Part shown: positions 1-10,384 of the stretch, piece after piece
Layout of the letters: every line of letters begins with the position of its first letter
Numbering within the stretch: the first letter of the stretch is position 1
Assembly (NCBI RefSeq): GCF_003640665.1
Contig: NZ_QQXL01000001.1
Location: 1-64,000, forward strand
Length of the DNA stretch: 64,000 bases
DNA from: Galactobacter caseinivorans
GTDB lineage: Bacteria > Actinomycetota > Actinomycetes > Actinomycetales > Micrococcaceae
Reading direction: 5' to 3'
Notes under the pieces: model-generated
Databases searched by the model: none
What the model was told of the DNA's origin: nothing
What the model saw: the letters and a program-made list of their open reading frames with translations, nothing else
Translations under genes and position numbers: made by a program

Positions 1-335
1 TTGCTGACCGCTTTGCTGATGCGGGAGTTGGGGAGGGAGTTGTTGCAGACGGTGGTGGTGTCCCAGATGAACTTGGGTCCTCGTGTCCCGTTCGAGGAGG
101 ATCCGGCCCCGGGCGCTTTGGGGTTCTTACCCTTGACCACCACCGGACCCGGCTTCGGGGCATCTTTAATGATTTTCCCGTTGATCCCGACTTGTCCATC
201 CTCGGAAGTGTAGCCACCGTCGAATCCGCCAGGTTCTGCCGACGCGTACTGACCGGGTACGAGAGAAGCGAGCATGAAGATAAACACGAATAGTGACGAA
301 CGGACAGCCAGAGGTTGTTTCTTAGCGCTAGGCAT
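1..335 (-). CDS. Secreted protein of unknown function, partial (3' end outside window)
   Basis: Reading leftward from an ATG at 335, the frame stays open to the window edge, so about 111 residues are visible. The product starts MPSAKKQPLAVRSSLF, followed by a hydrophobic stretch and the A-S-A motif before EPGGFDGG, which is a typical Sec signal peptide. The mature part is Gly/Pro/Lys-rich and contains an isolated Cys (TTVCNN). The start overlaps the stop of the upstream lipoprotein gene by 8 bases (ATGCCTAG), so the two are probably translationally coupled and work together at the cell surface. I do not recognise a family. The C-terminus is not in view. Confidence 0.6.
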   Translation of the reverse strand, partial: MPSAKKQPLAVRSSLFVFIFMLASLVPGQYASAEPGGFDGGYTSEDGQVGINGKIIKDAPKPGPVVVKGKNPKAPGAGSSSNGTRGPKFIWDTTTVCNNSLPNSRISKAVS

Positions 336-1014
336 TCTTCGCTCCAGCGTCAACTGTTCGCCATACACCGCCGGAATATTCAAGCCAGATGTAGGACGAT
401 GCTGTTTTTCGAATCTTCGGCTTGTAGTGACTACTAGGACCGGACGCAGTAAAATACTGCGCGGGCTCATCCTTGACTTCAATGGTGAAGCGGCTAATTC
501 CTGGTTGAACCAGTGTTGGTTGTCCAATGCTAGTAACCGTGGCGCCCCCGCCAATGCGCCAGGTCTTCCTGTCTAAGTACATTTTTTTGGCGCCGTCTTG
601 CGTGGCTTTGCAGAATACGCATCCTCGGTCTGAGATCTGGGTGATCAGGGTGCCGTCGCCGGTGTCGAAGGCGTAGTTGTAGGTTTCCATCCAGTATTTG
701 ATGAACGCCTTCTGCCCCTCGAAGGTCTTCTTCTTCGCCAGTGCGGGAAGGACCGGTCTGGGCACGTTCTTGGCCGGTGACGTGCTGGTGGCCGGTACGT
801 ACGCGTTGTTCGGGCTGGGACTATCTGTCGGGCTGCCGCTCGGACTCGATGACGGCGACGACGCCAACGGCGTGGGACTCCCCAACGGAATACTGGTCTG
901 AGCCGGGGTCTCGGGCGGTCCGGAACACGCACTGACACCCAGCAACACCGCGACGCCGAACCCCAAAGCTCGCGCCGCAACCCCAGACCGCTTCAACCCA
1001 AAAAACGCGCCCAT
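328..1014 (-). CDS. Lipoprotein, DUF6318-like
   Basis: This is a 228-aa product from the ATG at 1014, chosen because GGGGAGG lies 4 bases upstream; a GTG at 1050 is an alternative. The N-terminus has Lys/Arg, a hydrophobic core and a lipobox ending GVSAC, so it should be lipidated and anchored outside the membrane. A Ser/Pro/Thr-rich linker of about 50 residues follows. Then comes a folded domain with FIKYWMETYNYAFDTGD and two closely spaced cysteines (GCVFC), a pattern I associate with the DUF6318 lipoproteins of Micrococcales. The function is unknown. The gene is coupled to the downstream secreted-protein gene by an 8-base overlap. Confidence 0.65.
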   Translation of the reverse strand: MGAFFGLKRSGVAARALGFGVAVLLGVSACSGPPETPAQTSIPLGSPTPLASSPSSSPSGSPTDSPSPNNAYVPATSTSPAKNVPRPVLPALAKKKTFEGQKAFIKYWMETYNYAFDTGDGTLITQISDRGCVFCKATQDGAKKMYLDRKTWRIGGGATVTSIGQPTLVQPGISRFTIEVKDEPAQYFTASGPSSHYKPKIRKTASSYIWLEYSGGVWRTVDAGAKNA

Positions 1015-1083
1015 GAGCCCTCCCCAGTCAGCCAAGTGCGTAATGAACACACAGTAGACGATCCCTAACGGTGTTGGGAGTGC

Positions 1084-1092
1084 TTATCCACA
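1084..1092 (+). promoter_or_regulatory. Perfect TTATCCACA DnaA-box-like 9-mer
   Basis: The 9-mer TTATCCACA matches the classical DnaA box exactly. It lies in the 130-base gap upstream of the lipoprotein gene. A second exact copy lies at 41167-41175. Binding is inferred from the match only. Confidence 0.35.
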
Positions 1093-1144
1093 GAAGGGTT
1101 CGTGCGCACCAGGACGCGAAGATTGTTCGTCCCACAAGCCGTCG

Positions 1145-1906
1145 TCAGCGCGCGGCGCCGATCCAGTGGAGGACGTTCGCCAGCGTCGTCGTGCGGGCTG
1201 GCCAAGCAGCCGGAGAAGGCGGCACGGGCGCTACCTCGATGCCGTGCCGGTCCAGCCAGACACCGTGCAACCCGGCGGCCTGCGCACCCACGGCATCCAC
1301 GTCGCGGTCGTCGCCGATGAACCATGCCTCATCGGATCGAACGCCAAGCGCCTGACATACCTGGTGAAAGAGGCCCGGATCGGGCTTGGGTACCCCCAGA
1401 GCGGAGGACGTAAACAGCCTGATTCCCTCCAGCCCCAGAGCCACGAGCTTTGCCTCCTGTTGCGCCTGCTCGCCGTTGGAAACAATGGCAAGGGCGGGCG
1501 GGCGCTCTAGGGCGGCGACGGCGTTGAGGAACGGATGCACGTCGGCGAATGGTCGCCACGCGGCCTGGTACTGCGCGCGGTAGCGATCAAACCATCGCAG
1601 CGTCGCTGCTCGGTCAAGATCCGCCACCCCATAGGACTCCAGGAACTCCCGCGTGCGGATGACGCGCTGCTCCTCAAAGCTCAACTCGCCGTCAAGGTAG
1701 CGCTGGAAGTGCTGGACCTCGAGGCTGTGCCACCGCGACAGTGCCGCCTCCGGGGCGCCGTGAACACGGGGCCCCAGCCCCGTCGCCTCGAGCGCCTCGA
1801 GTAGAGCTTTGCCGCTGGCGTTCTCGTGGTCCAGGAGCGTGCCATCAAGATCAAGCAGGATTGCCCGCGGCCGGCACAACAACGTTACGCGCCACGCCCT
1901 TGCCAT
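1145..1906 (-). CDS. HAD-superfamily hydrolase
   Basis: This is a 253-aa HAD phosphatase-like protein. Motif I is DLDGTLLD at residues 19-26 (nucleophile D19, acid/base D21). Motif II is IVSNGE, motif III the Lys in GVPKPDPGLF, and motif IV GDDRDVD. The alpha-helical cap between motifs I and II (residues about 30-110) places it in subfamily I. The domain order resembles YjjG/phosphoglycolate phosphatase-like enzymes, but the substrate cannot be read from sequence. It lies between the lipoprotein gene and a divergent LysE gene, with no operon partner. Confidence 0.85.
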   Translation of the reverse strand: MARAWRVTLLCRPRAILLDLDGTLLDHENASGKALLEALEATGLGPRVHGAPEAALSRWHSLEVQHFQRYLDGELSFEEQRVIRTREFLESYGVADLDRAATLRWFDRYRAQYQAAWRPFADVHPFLNAVAALERPPALAIVSNGEQAQQEAKLVALGLEGIRLFTSSALGVPKPDPGLFHQVCQALGVRSDEAWFIGDDRDVDAVGAQAAGLHGVWLDRHGIEVAPVPPSPAAWPARTTTLANVLHWIGAAR

Positions 1907-1948
1907 GATGAAATGCTCATATCAGCCCCACCTCGCATCGGAGATTCT

Positions 1949-2590
1949 GTGATCACGTTAGCGGCAGCGTGTGGCATCGCGCTGGTGGAGTTGGGCCTCG
2001 CGCTCACTCCCGGGCCGAACATGATCTACCTGGTCTCGCGCAGCATCAGCCAAGGGTGGCGCGCGGGAATGGTGTCCCTGGCGGGCACAGCCGCTGGTTT
2101 TGTGGTCTACCTGGTGATGGCGAACCTGGGGTTGGCCGCTGTCTTCTTTGTGGTCCCCTGGCTCTTCGTTGCCCTCAAGATCGCCGGTGCCGCCTACCTG
2201 CTTTGGCTGGCCTACAAGACACTGCGCCCGGGCGGAACATCGATGTTCCAGACCACCACCCTGCCGCGGGACTCCCTGGGCAAGCTCTTCCGCATGGGAC
2301 TCATCACTAACCTGCTCAATCCCAAGGTCGCGATCCTCTACCTGGCCCTGATCCCTCAGTTCATCGACCCGGCAGCGGGCAGCGTCGTGGCCCAGGGCTT
2401 CCAGCTCGGTGCCATCCAGATCGCCGTGGGTGTCGCGGTGAACGGCGCCATCATCCTCGCGGCGGCCTCTGTCGCGGCCTTCCTGCTCCGCAGGCCGGCC
2501 TGGGTGCGCTGGCAAAAGTGGGTCACCGGCACCCTGTTGGGTGCCGTCGGCGTGAAGCTCGCGATCGACGCCCCCGCCCCGGCCGCCTAA
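1949..2590 (+). CDS. LysE family amino-acid exporter
   Basis: This is a 213-aa inner-membrane protein of usual LysE/RhtB length. It carries the family signature LTPGPNMIYLVSRS near the N-terminus, five to six hydrophobic segments, and the conserved NLLNPKVAILYLALIPQF loop. I chose the GTG at 1949 because GGAGA lies 5 bases upstream; the frame is open from 1826 and an ATG at 1913 is possible. It probably exports an amino acid or a derivative. Its stop is only 23 bases from the stop of a second, convergent LysE gene. Confidence 0.85.
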   Translation: MITLAAACGIALVELGLALTPGPNMIYLVSRSISQGWRAGMVSLAGTAAGFVVYLVMANLGLAAVFFVVPWLFVALKIAGAAYLLWLAYKTLRPGGTSMFQTTTLPRDSLGKLFRMGLITNLLNPKVAILYLALIPQFIDPAAGSVVAQGFQLGAIQIAVGVAVNGAIILAAASVAAFLLRRPAWVRWQKWVTGTLLGAVGVKLAIDAPAPAA

Positions 2591-2613
2591 GTCCTGCCCG
2601 TCGGCGCACCGTG

Positions 2614-3321
2614 TCAGTGCACCAGGAAGAGCAGCCCGGCCACCAGGATGAAGCACAGCCCAAAGATCGTATTCAGGATCCGTTGCCCGCGCTCGGTATC
2701 CATGAGCCGCCCCAGGGGTCGCGCCAGCAGCGCGAAGCCGAACCACATCACCAGCACGTCCACCACCACGCAGGTCGCGGCGATGATGAGGTATTGCGGT
2801 GCGGCGGGCTGGTCCGGCCGAATAAAGGGTGGAATGAAGGCCAGGAAAAAGACGATGGCCTTGGGGTTTAACAGGTTCACCAGGATGCCGCGCCGCAGCA
2901 TCGCGGCGGCGGGTTCGCGCCGTCGCCCGGCGGGCGCAGTGGCAGCAGTGGCGGCAGCGGCGGCAGCGGCGGCAGCGGCGGCAGGGGCCACGGCGTCGTC
3001 GCCCACCACCTCCACCCTCTCGGTCTCGGTGACCTTCGGCTTGGCCAACAGCATCCGCACGCCCAGATACACCAGGTAGGCCGCGCCCAAAAGCTTGACG
3101 GCGGTCAGGATCGCGGGCGATGCAGCGACCAGCGCCCCCACGCCCACCGCCACGATCAGCAGTTGAACAATCAGGGCAATCTGCTGCCCCATCACGCCCC
3201 AGATGGAGCGCCGCCATCCCTGCGTAATGGCATTGGTCATCGTATTCACGGCCCCGGCGCCCGGGGTGAGCGAAATGACGATGGCGGCGGTGAGCAGGGT
3301 GCTCCACGTGGCCAGGCTCAT
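2614..3321 (-). CDS. LysE family exporter with polyalanine insertion
   Basis: This is a 235-aa LysE/RhtB-type exporter with the signature SLTPGAGAVNTMTNA and the motif NLLNPKAIVFFLAFIPPF. Between the third hydrophobic segment and that motif lies an Ala-rich, probably cytoplasmic loop (a run of about 11 Ala, then TAATAPAGRRREP) encoded by a 9-base tandem repeat. The loop makes the protein about 25 residues longer than the family norm. The gene starts 11 bases after the stop of a marR gene on the same strand, so the two probably form an operon and MarR probably regulates this exporter. Confidence 0.85.
   Translation of the reverse strand: MSLATWSTLLTAAIVISLTPGAGAVNTMTNAITQGWRRSIWGVMGQQIALIVQLLIVAVGVGALVAASPAILTAVKLLGAAYLVYLGVRMLLAKPKVTETERVEVVGDDAVAPAAAAAAAAAAATAATAPAGRRREPAAAMLRRGILVNLLNPKAIVFFLAFIPPFIRPDQPAAPQYLIIAATCVVVDVLVMWFGFALLARPLGRLMDTERGQRILNTIFGLCFILVAGLLFLVH
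2950..2984. repeat. 9-base tandem repeat (GGCGGCAGC, about 4 copies) in LysE gene
   Basis: Four near-perfect copies of GGCGGCAGC encode Ala-Ala-Ala units on the minus strand. Copy-number change would keep the reading frame and alter only the length of the cytoplasmic loop. Confidence 0.85.
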
Positions 3322-3332
3322 CCGCGCGGCCC

Positions 3333-3896
3333 CTAGTTTTCAGCGCCCGACGCCGCGGCGTCGGCTTGAGTTCTCGGCCCACCTTGGCGGTTCGGTACCG
3401 CTTTGGGATCGCGTTCCGCGGGCCCGGCGGCCGTGATGGCCTCTGAGGTTTCGTCGAGGAAGCGGGCAATCACGGCCAGCTCTTCCCCGGTGTACGTGGC
3501 GGTGACCGCGGACATGGCGCGGGCCAGTGGCATGAAGATGCGTGCGCCGGTCTCGCGGGCGGAGTCGGTGGTGGAGAGGGTGACGCGGCGGCGGTCCACC
3601 TCGCTCTTGGCGCGGACCACATGCCCGTTCGCGGAGAGTCGGTCCACCAGCGCGGTGGTGGCGGGCGCGGAAAGGTCAAGGCGGTGGGCCAGCTCAGACA
3701 CGGTCAGGGGGGAGTCAACGTCGTGATGGCGCACCACCGCGGAGAGCGCGTGGAGGTCGGTGCGGTGCATGCCCTCGCCGCGGGCGGCGGAGTCCACGTA
3801 GCGGTCGGAGGCCACCGTGACGTCCTGCAGTAGGCGCACCACCTCCCAGCGGAGGCGTTCGGCGTCAGGCTGCACGTTCTCTGCTCGGGCCATCAT
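3333..3896 (-). CDS. MarR family transcriptional regulator
   Basis: This is a 187-aa MarR-type protein. The winged-helix core is visible as SELAHRLDLSAPATTALVDRLSANGHVVRAKSEVDRRRVTLS (recognition helix followed by the wing with the conserved D-x-R-R). The C-terminal 30 residues are polar and probably disordered. The ATG at 3896 is preferred over the GTG at 3902 because TAGAAT lies exactly 6 bases upstream, as in leaderless actinobacterial transcripts. It is followed by a LysE gene and divergent from an MMPL transporter, so both are candidate targets. A small hydrophobic ligand is the usual inducer for the family. Confidence 0.85.
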   Translation of the reverse strand: MMARAENVQPDAERLRWEVVRLLQDVTVASDRYVDSAARGEGMHRTDLHALSAVVRHHDVDSPLTVSELAHRLDLSAPATTALVDRLSANGHVVRAKSEVDRRRVTLSTTDSARETGARIFMPLARAMSAVTATYTGEELAVIARFLDETSEAITAAGPAERDPKAVPNRQGGPRTQADAAASGAEN

Positions 3897-3966
3897 GTGC
3901 ACATTCTACTTCCATGACCTACTATTTCCATTGTCGAAGTATCTCCGGGAGGAACGAAGGATCGTC
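3897..3966. promoter_or_regulatory. Divergent marR / MMPL promoter region with putative MarR operator
   Basis: This 70-base gap is AT-rich for this genome. It holds TAGAAT on the minus strand 6 bases before marR. It also contains an inverted pair ACTTC...GAAGT and two TTCCAT direct repeats, a plausible MarR-binding arrangement. The MMPL gene has its own GAAGGA site 5 bases before its GTG. Confidence 0.4.
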
Positions 3967-6096
3967 GTGGCTGATCATGTGAAGAAAAAGGGCACCAAGG
4001 GCGCCATCTTGCGCGCCGTCGGAGCCGTACTGCTGATCGTCGCGTGGCTGGGGGTGATGGGCGTCGGTGGTCCCACCTTCGGCAAGATCGGAGACGTTCA
4101 GACCACGGATCAGACCACCTTCCTGCCCTCCTCCGCTGAGGCCACGCGCGCCGTGGAGTGGCAAAACAAATTCAGCGACACAGAGTCCATCCCCGCGATC
4201 ATCATCGTGGAATCCGACCAGGAGCTGAGCAAGGACTCCGGCGCCGCCTTCTTGAAAAAAATCCAGGACACGGGTCTGGTGGAGGGCAAGGCCGTTGGCC
4301 CCATCCCGAGCGAGGACGGCAAGGCCTTTGAGTACATCGTCCCCCTCAGTGCTGCTGAGGAGACCAAGGAGGCTGTGGCCCAGCTCCGGGAGCTCAGCTC
4401 CACGGCGTCCGGGGACGGCACCTTTGCCGGCACCGCCGCCATCCACGTCACCGGCGCCGCCGGCTTCACGGGTGACCTGGTCACGGCCTTTGGCGGGATC
4501 GACGGCACGCTCCTGATCGTGGCGCTGCTCGCGGTCTTGGTGATCCTGCTGATCGTCTACCGCTCGGTGCTGTTGCCCATCACGGTGCTCCTGACCTCCA
4601 TGGCCGCCCTCTGCGCCGCCATCGTGGCCGTCTACCTGATGGCCAAGAACGGCATCATCGACATCGACGGGCAGAGCCAAGGCATCCTCTCCATCCTGGT
4701 GATCGGCGCCGCCACCGACTACAGCCTGTTGCTGGTGGCCCGTTTCCGCGAGGCCATCGCGGAGGGCGAGGATCGCTGGGCCGCCGTGAAGCACGCCTGG
4801 CTGCGCTCGGTGGAGCCCATCCTGGCCTCCGGTGGCACCGTGGTGGTGGGCCTGCTGTGCCTCATGTTCTCGGATCTGAACTCCAATAAGGCTCTGGGTC
4901 CCATCGCCGCCAGCGGCATCGTTTTCTCCGTCATCGCGGCGCTGACCCTGTTGCCGGCGCTGCTGTGGCTCTTTGGCCGCGCCGCTTTCTGGCCGTTCAT
5001 GCCCAAGCCGGCCCCAACGGCGTCGAGCGCCGAGCAGGAACTGGTGGCGGGCCACGGCCTCTGGGGCCGCCTGGCCCTGTGGGTGCGCCGCCACCACCGC
5101 GTGGTGTGGGTCGCCACGGCGTTGGTCCTGCTGGTGGGCTGCGCCGGGGTGTTCCAGCTCAAGGCCTCCGGCGTGCCGGAGTCGGAGCTGGTGCTGGGGC
5201 AGACCGATTCCAAGGCGGGCAACGAGGCCATCGCACGCCACTTTGACGCCGGCGCAGGCAGCCCCGCGCAGGTCTACGCGTTGGAGGCGGACCAGGCGCA
5301 GGTCCTGAAGGCCACCGAGTCAACGGACGGCGTGGCCTCCGCCTACATCGTGGGCCAGAACGGCGGCCCGGTCACCCCCAAGAACGCGGCCAAGGTGGTG
5401 GAGGGGCGCGTTCAGATCTCCGCGACGCTCTCTGATTCGGCCGACTCTGAGGCGGCGCTGGGAACCATCGCGACGCTGAGAACTGCAGTGCACGACGTCG
5501 ACTCGGAGACTTTGGTGGGCGGGTCAAGCGCCACGGCGCTGGACAAGCAGACCACGGCGCAGCACGACGTCCAGAAAATCATCCCGATTGTGCTGGTGGC
5601 GATCCTCATCATTCTGATGCTGCTGCTGCGCTCTGTGGTGGCGCCGCTGGTGCTGATCGTGACCACGGTGCTCTCTTACGGCACGGCAATGGGCGTCTCC
5701 GCGTGGATCTTCAACGGGGTCTTCAACTTCCCTGGTGCGGACCCGGCGGTGCCGCTCTTCGGCTTCACCTTCCTGGTGGCCCTGGGAGTGGACTACAACA
5801 TCTTCCTGATGTCCCGGGTGAGGGAAGAGGTCAAGAAGCGCGGTGCGCAGGACGGCCTGACGCGCGGGCTCGCGGTCACCGGCGGCGTGATCACCTCCGC
5901 CGGCGTGGTCCTGGCGGCCACCTTCGCGGCGCTAGGCGTGGTGCCCATCATGTTCATGGTGCAGCTGGGCTTCATCGTGGCCTTCGGTGTGCTGCTGGAC
6001 ACCCTGGTGGTGCGCACCCTGCTGGTCCCCGCGCTGGGGCACACGCTGGGCCGCGCCATGTGGTGGCCAAGCAAGCTGGCCCGCGGGGAGAAATAG
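3967..6096 (+). CDS. MMPL family transporter
   Basis: This is a 709-aa inner-membrane protein of the RND/MMPL type. The first hydrophobic helix (AVLLIVAWLGVMGVGG) is followed by a roughly 150-aa extracytoplasmic domain. A five-helix bundle with IGAATDYSLLLVARFREAI follows. The pattern is then repeated, with a second soluble domain and LGVDYNIFLMSRVREEV in the last bundle. These D-Y pairs are the proton-relay signatures of the family. Mycobacterial relatives export lipids and some relatives export drugs; the cargo here is unknown. The GTG at 3967 has a GAAGGA site. Divergence from marR suggests MarR-controlled efflux. Confidence 0.85.
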   Translation: MADHVKKKGTKGAILRAVGAVLLIVAWLGVMGVGGPTFGKIGDVQTTDQTTFLPSSAEATRAVEWQNKFSDTESIPAIIIVESDQELSKDSGAAFLKKIQDTGLVEGKAVGPIPSEDGKAFEYIVPLSAAEETKEAVAQLRELSSTASGDGTFAGTAAIHVTGAAGFTGDLVTAFGGIDGTLLIVALLAVLVILLIVYRSVLLPITVLLTSMAALCAAIVAVYLMAKNGIIDIDGQSQGILSILVIGAATDYSLLLVARFREAIAEGEDRWAAVKHAWLRSVEPILASGGTVVVGLLCLMFSDLNSNKALGPIAASGIVFSVIAALTLLPALLWLFGRAAFWPFMPKPAPTASSAEQELVAGHGLWGRLALWVRRHHRVVWVATALVLLVGCAGVFQLKASGVPESELVLGQTDSKAGNEAIARHFDAGAGSPAQVYALEADQAQVLKATESTDGVASAYIVGQNGGPVTPKNAAKVVEGRVQISATLSDSADSEAALGTIATLRTAVHDVDSETLVGGSSATALDKQTTAQHDVQKIIPIVLVAILIILMLLLRSVVAPLVLIVTTVLSYGTAMGVSAWIFNGVFNFPGADPAVPLFGFTFLVALGVDYNIFLMSRVREEVKKRGAQDGLTRGLAVTGGVITSAGVVLAATFAALGVVPIMFMVQLGFIVAFGVLLDTLVVRTLLVPALGHTLGRAMWWPSKLARGEK

Positions 6097-6205
6097 CGGC
6101 TCGGCTCGCGGCGGCTGCCTCCGGGCTCAGTCATGCCCTCTTTCCTACCTGAACGCCCTGGGAATGAATCCGGAGACGCCCTGGTTATACCTCCCGAAGC
6201 CGCAA

Positions 6206-6226
6206 GTTGAGTCACATCGAATCAAG
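6206..6226. promoter_or_regulatory. HAIR-like HspR operator 1 upstream of dnaK
   Basis: GTTGAGT-N7-AATCAAG is close to the HAIR consensus CTTGAGT-N7-ACTCAAG. It lies just upstream of the -35 box of the dnaK promoter. Confidence 0.7.
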
Positions 6227-6231
6227 TTCAT

Positions 6232-6257
6232 TTGACATCAAAACGGTGCCGAGTAAA

Positions 6258-6259
<2 letters not shown>
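6232..6259 (+). promoter_or_regulatory. dnaK promoter
   Basis: TTGACA, a 16-base spacer, then TAAAGT. The two HAIR-like sites flank this promoter, and the -10 box overlaps the second one, as expected for repression by HspR. Confidence 0.65.
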
Positions 6260-8188
<1,929 letters not shown>

Positions 8189-8200
8189 GGTTAGGCGAGC

Positions 8201-8755
8201 ATGTCGAACGAGGAGATTCAGCCCGAGGAGGAGCCCACTGCGCCCCAGGAGGACGCAGCGGAACAGGACACCGAGGGTGATGCGCTGAGTCAGGCGCAGC
8301 AGATCCTCGACGACGCGGCCGCCGCCCAGGAGCAGGGCTCCGACGCGGAGGCCGAGTTGAAGGCGGATCTGCAGCGCTTGCAGGCAGAGTTCACCAACTA
8401 TCGCCGCCGTGTGGAGCGGGACAAGGAGGCGGCCCGGGAGATCGGGATCAACGCCACCGTGTCCGCGCTGGTTCCCGTGCTGGATGACCTGAATGCGGCC
8501 CGCACTGCGGGCGATCTTCAGGACGGTCCGTTTGCCGCCATCGCGGCCAAGCTGGACACCGCACTGGGCGCCGTTGGCCTGGAACGCATCGATGAGGCCG
8601 GGGTGGAGTTTGACCCCGCGATTCACGAGGCGTTGCTGCGCCAGCCGGTGGAGGGGATGGAAGCCGATCACGTGGGCATGATCCTGCGGGCCGGTTACCG
8701 CCGAGGCGACCGGGTCCTGCGCGCAGCGCAGGTCATGGTCTCCACGGGAGAATAA
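8201..8755 (+). CDS. grpE: Nucleotide exchange factor GrpE
   Basis: This is a 184-aa GrpE, starting 12 bases after the dnaK stop. An acidic, disordered N-terminal tail of about 45 residues precedes the long helix (LKADLQRLQAEFTNYRRRVERDK). The beta domain contains LERIDEAGVEFDPAIHEALLRQPVEGMEADHVGMILRAGYRRGDRVLRAAQVMV, which matches the GrpE signature. It releases ADP from DnaK. It belongs to the HspR-controlled dnaK operon. Confidence 0.96.
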   Translation: MSNEEIQPEEEPTAPQEDAAEQDTEGDALSQAQQILDDAAAAQEQGSDAEAELKADLQRLQAEFTNYRRRVERDKEAAREIGINATVSALVPVLDDLNAARTAGDLQDGPFAAIAAKLDTALGAVGLERIDEAGVEFDPAIHEALLRQPVEGMEADHVGMILRAGYRRGDRVLRAAQVMVSTGE

Positions 8756-8761
8756 GCAGTT

Positions 8762-8796
8762 CGACGCCGCCCGGGCCAGGTGCCCGGGCGGCGTCG
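8762..8796. terminator. 15-bp perfect hairpin between grpE and dnaJ
   Basis: CGACGCCGCCCGGGC and its exact complement are separated by CAGGT. There is no T-tract. It may attenuate transcription or stabilise processed dnaK-grpE mRNA rather than end transcription fully, because dnaJ and hspR follow without an obvious promoter. Confidence 0.5.
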
Positions 8797-8862
8797 CCCC
8801 CTGAACTTTTCTGAGCGGAGTCCCGCTCATCACATGCGAATACCTGAGAAGGAGGCGCTTAG

Positions 8863-9843
8863 ATGGCCAGTCAGGACTGGGTGGACAAGGATTTCTACGC
8901 GGTGCTCGGCGTCTCCAAGGACGCCAGCGATGCAGACATCAAGAAGGCGTACCGCAAGCTCGCTCGCAAGTACCACCCTGATACAAACCACGGCGAGGCG
9001 GCGGCCGAGGGCAAGTTTAAGGACATTACCGAGGCCAACTCGGTGCTCTCCGATGCCGACCAGCGCCAACAGTATGACGCGGTCCGGGCCATGGGCTCCG
9101 GCGCGCGCTTCCAGGCCGGAGGCGGCGGCGGTGCGGGGTTCGACGACGTGTTTGGCGGCATGTTTGGCGGCGGCGGCGCAGGCGGGCAGCGCCCTCGCTA
9201 CGCCCCGGGCGCCGGCGGCAACGCCGACTTCGAGGACCTGCTCAACGGCATGTTTGGTGGCAGTGGCGGCGGCTTTGGCGGCTACCAGCAGCAGCCACAG
9301 CGCGGCGCCGACCGGTCAGCGGAAACCACCATCACCTTTAAGGGGTCCATCGAGGGCACCACGATTGGCCTGCGTGAGCCGAGCGGGGAAACCATCGACG
9401 TCCGCATTCCCGCCGGTGTGCGCAACGGGCAGACGGTGCGCGCCAAGGGCAAGGGCCGCTCCGGCGCCGCGGGCAACGGTGACCTTCTGGTCAAGGTTCA
9501 CGTCAAGGAGCACCCCTTCTTTCAGCGCGACGGCGATGACATCCGGGTCCACATTCCGGTGACCTTCGCTGAGGCAGCCCTTGGCAGTCAGCTGTCCGTG
9601 CCGACCCTGAGCGGGGACTCCGTCAAGGTCAAGGTTCCGGCAGGCTCGCAGTCCGGCAAGACGCTGCGGCTGAAGGGCCGGGGGGTCAAGACCGCCAAGC
9701 GTCACGGGGACATGTACGTGATCCTGGACGTGGCGGTTCCGTCCCGGTTGAACAAGGAGGCCACGGCTGCCCTGGAGGCCTTCGCGGCCGCCACGGCGGG
9801 CGAGGATCCGCGCGCGGATTTGAGCACGCGCGCCGCACTGTAG
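8863..9843 (+). CDS. dnaJ: DnaJ/CbpA-type co-chaperone without zinc finger
   Basis: This is a 326-aa protein with an N-terminal J domain ([36 protein letters not shown] present). A Gly/Phe-rich linker of about 70 residues ([16 protein letters not shown]) follows, then two C-terminal beta-domains ([36 protein letters not shown]). The four CxxCxGxG zinc repeats of canonical type-A DnaJ are absent, so it is type B (CbpA-like). It stimulates the DnaK ATPase. The start has GAGAAGGAGG upstream. It lies between grpE and hspR, where actinobacteria keep dnaJ1. Confidence 0.92.
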   Translation: MASQDWVDKDFYAVLGVSKDASDADIKKAYRKLARKYHPDTNHGEAAAEGKFKDITEANSVLSDADQRQQYDAVRAMGSGARFQAGGGGGAGFDDVFGGMFGGGGAGGQRPRYAPGAGGNADFEDLLNGMFGGSGGGFGGYQQQPQRGADRSAETTITFKGSIEGTTIGLREPSGETIDVRIPAGVRNGQTVRAKGKGRSGAAGNGDLLVKVHVKEHPFFQRDGDDIRVHIPVTFAEAALGSQLSVPTLSGDSVKVKVPAGSQSGKTLRLKGRGVKTAKRHGDMYVILDVAVPSRLNKEATAALEAFAAATAGEDPRADLSTRAAL

Positions 9844-9895
9844 GCCCTCATCTGTAGGAGGGGGAGGGCCTCACGAGAAGGAGGGAGTGGTCACG

Positions 9896-10327
9896 ATGGA
9901 GCAGAACGAACCGGTGTTTGTGATCTCCGTGGCGGCTCAGTTGGCCAATATGCACCCGCAGACGCTGCGGCAATATGACCGGATGGGACTCGTGGTGCCG
10001 CAACGGCGCAACGGGAAGCACCGGCGCTACAGCAGCGTGGATGTGGAGCGGCTGCGCAGGATCCAGGAGCTCTCCACCGTCGGAGTGTCCCTGGAGGGCG
10101 TGCGGCGGATGATCGAGTTGGAGCGGGAAGCGGCGGCGTTGCGTGATCAAGTCATGCAGCTCCAACGGCAGGTCACGCTGTGGCGCAGCCAGGCCCAGGC
10201 CATGGGCCCGGGTGGCGTCCGAGTCTTCTCAGCAGGCAGCACCGGAGAGGTCTCGATCAAGAAAAATGGGCGCGAGGCACGCGCGCGCCAGACCCGCAGC
10301 TGGGGCATGTTTGAACTCACAAGGTGA
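9896..10327 (+). CDS. hspR: Heat-shock repressor HspR (MerR family)
   Basis: This is a 143-aa MerR-type regulator: helix-turn-helix ISVAAQLANMHPQTLRQYDRMGLVVPQRR, wing HRRYSSVDVERLRRIQELS, then a coiled-coil helix (IELEREAAALRDQVMQLQRQV). The ATG at 9896 is preferred over the in-frame GTG at 9887, because AAGGAGGG ends 10 bases before the ATG and only about 1 base before the GTG. In related actinobacteria HspR binds HAIR together with DnaK and represses dnaK and clpB. HAIR-like sites are present upstream of both here. Confidence 0.93.
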   Translation: MEQNEPVFVISVAAQLANMHPQTLRQYDRMGLVVPQRRNGKHRRYSSVDVERLRRIQELSTVGVSLEGVRRMIELEREAAALRDQVMQLQRQVTLWRSQAQAMGPGGVRVFSAGSTGEVSIKKNGREARARQTRSWGMFELTR

Positions 10328-10338
10328 TCAAAGTCACA
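10323..10338. promoter_or_regulatory. Crp/GlxR-like site at the 3' end of hspR, upstream of the 6C RNA
   Basis: GGTGA-N6-TCACA differs from the palindrome TGTGA-N6-TCACA at one position. It overlaps the hspR stop codon and lies about 50-60 bases before the first 6C hairpin. The cognate regulator is encoded at 32558-33235. Confidence 0.5.
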
Positions 10339-10384
10339 CCATCTGGCGTGCACTTGATTCGAGGCCACTGAATGCTGTTCACTA

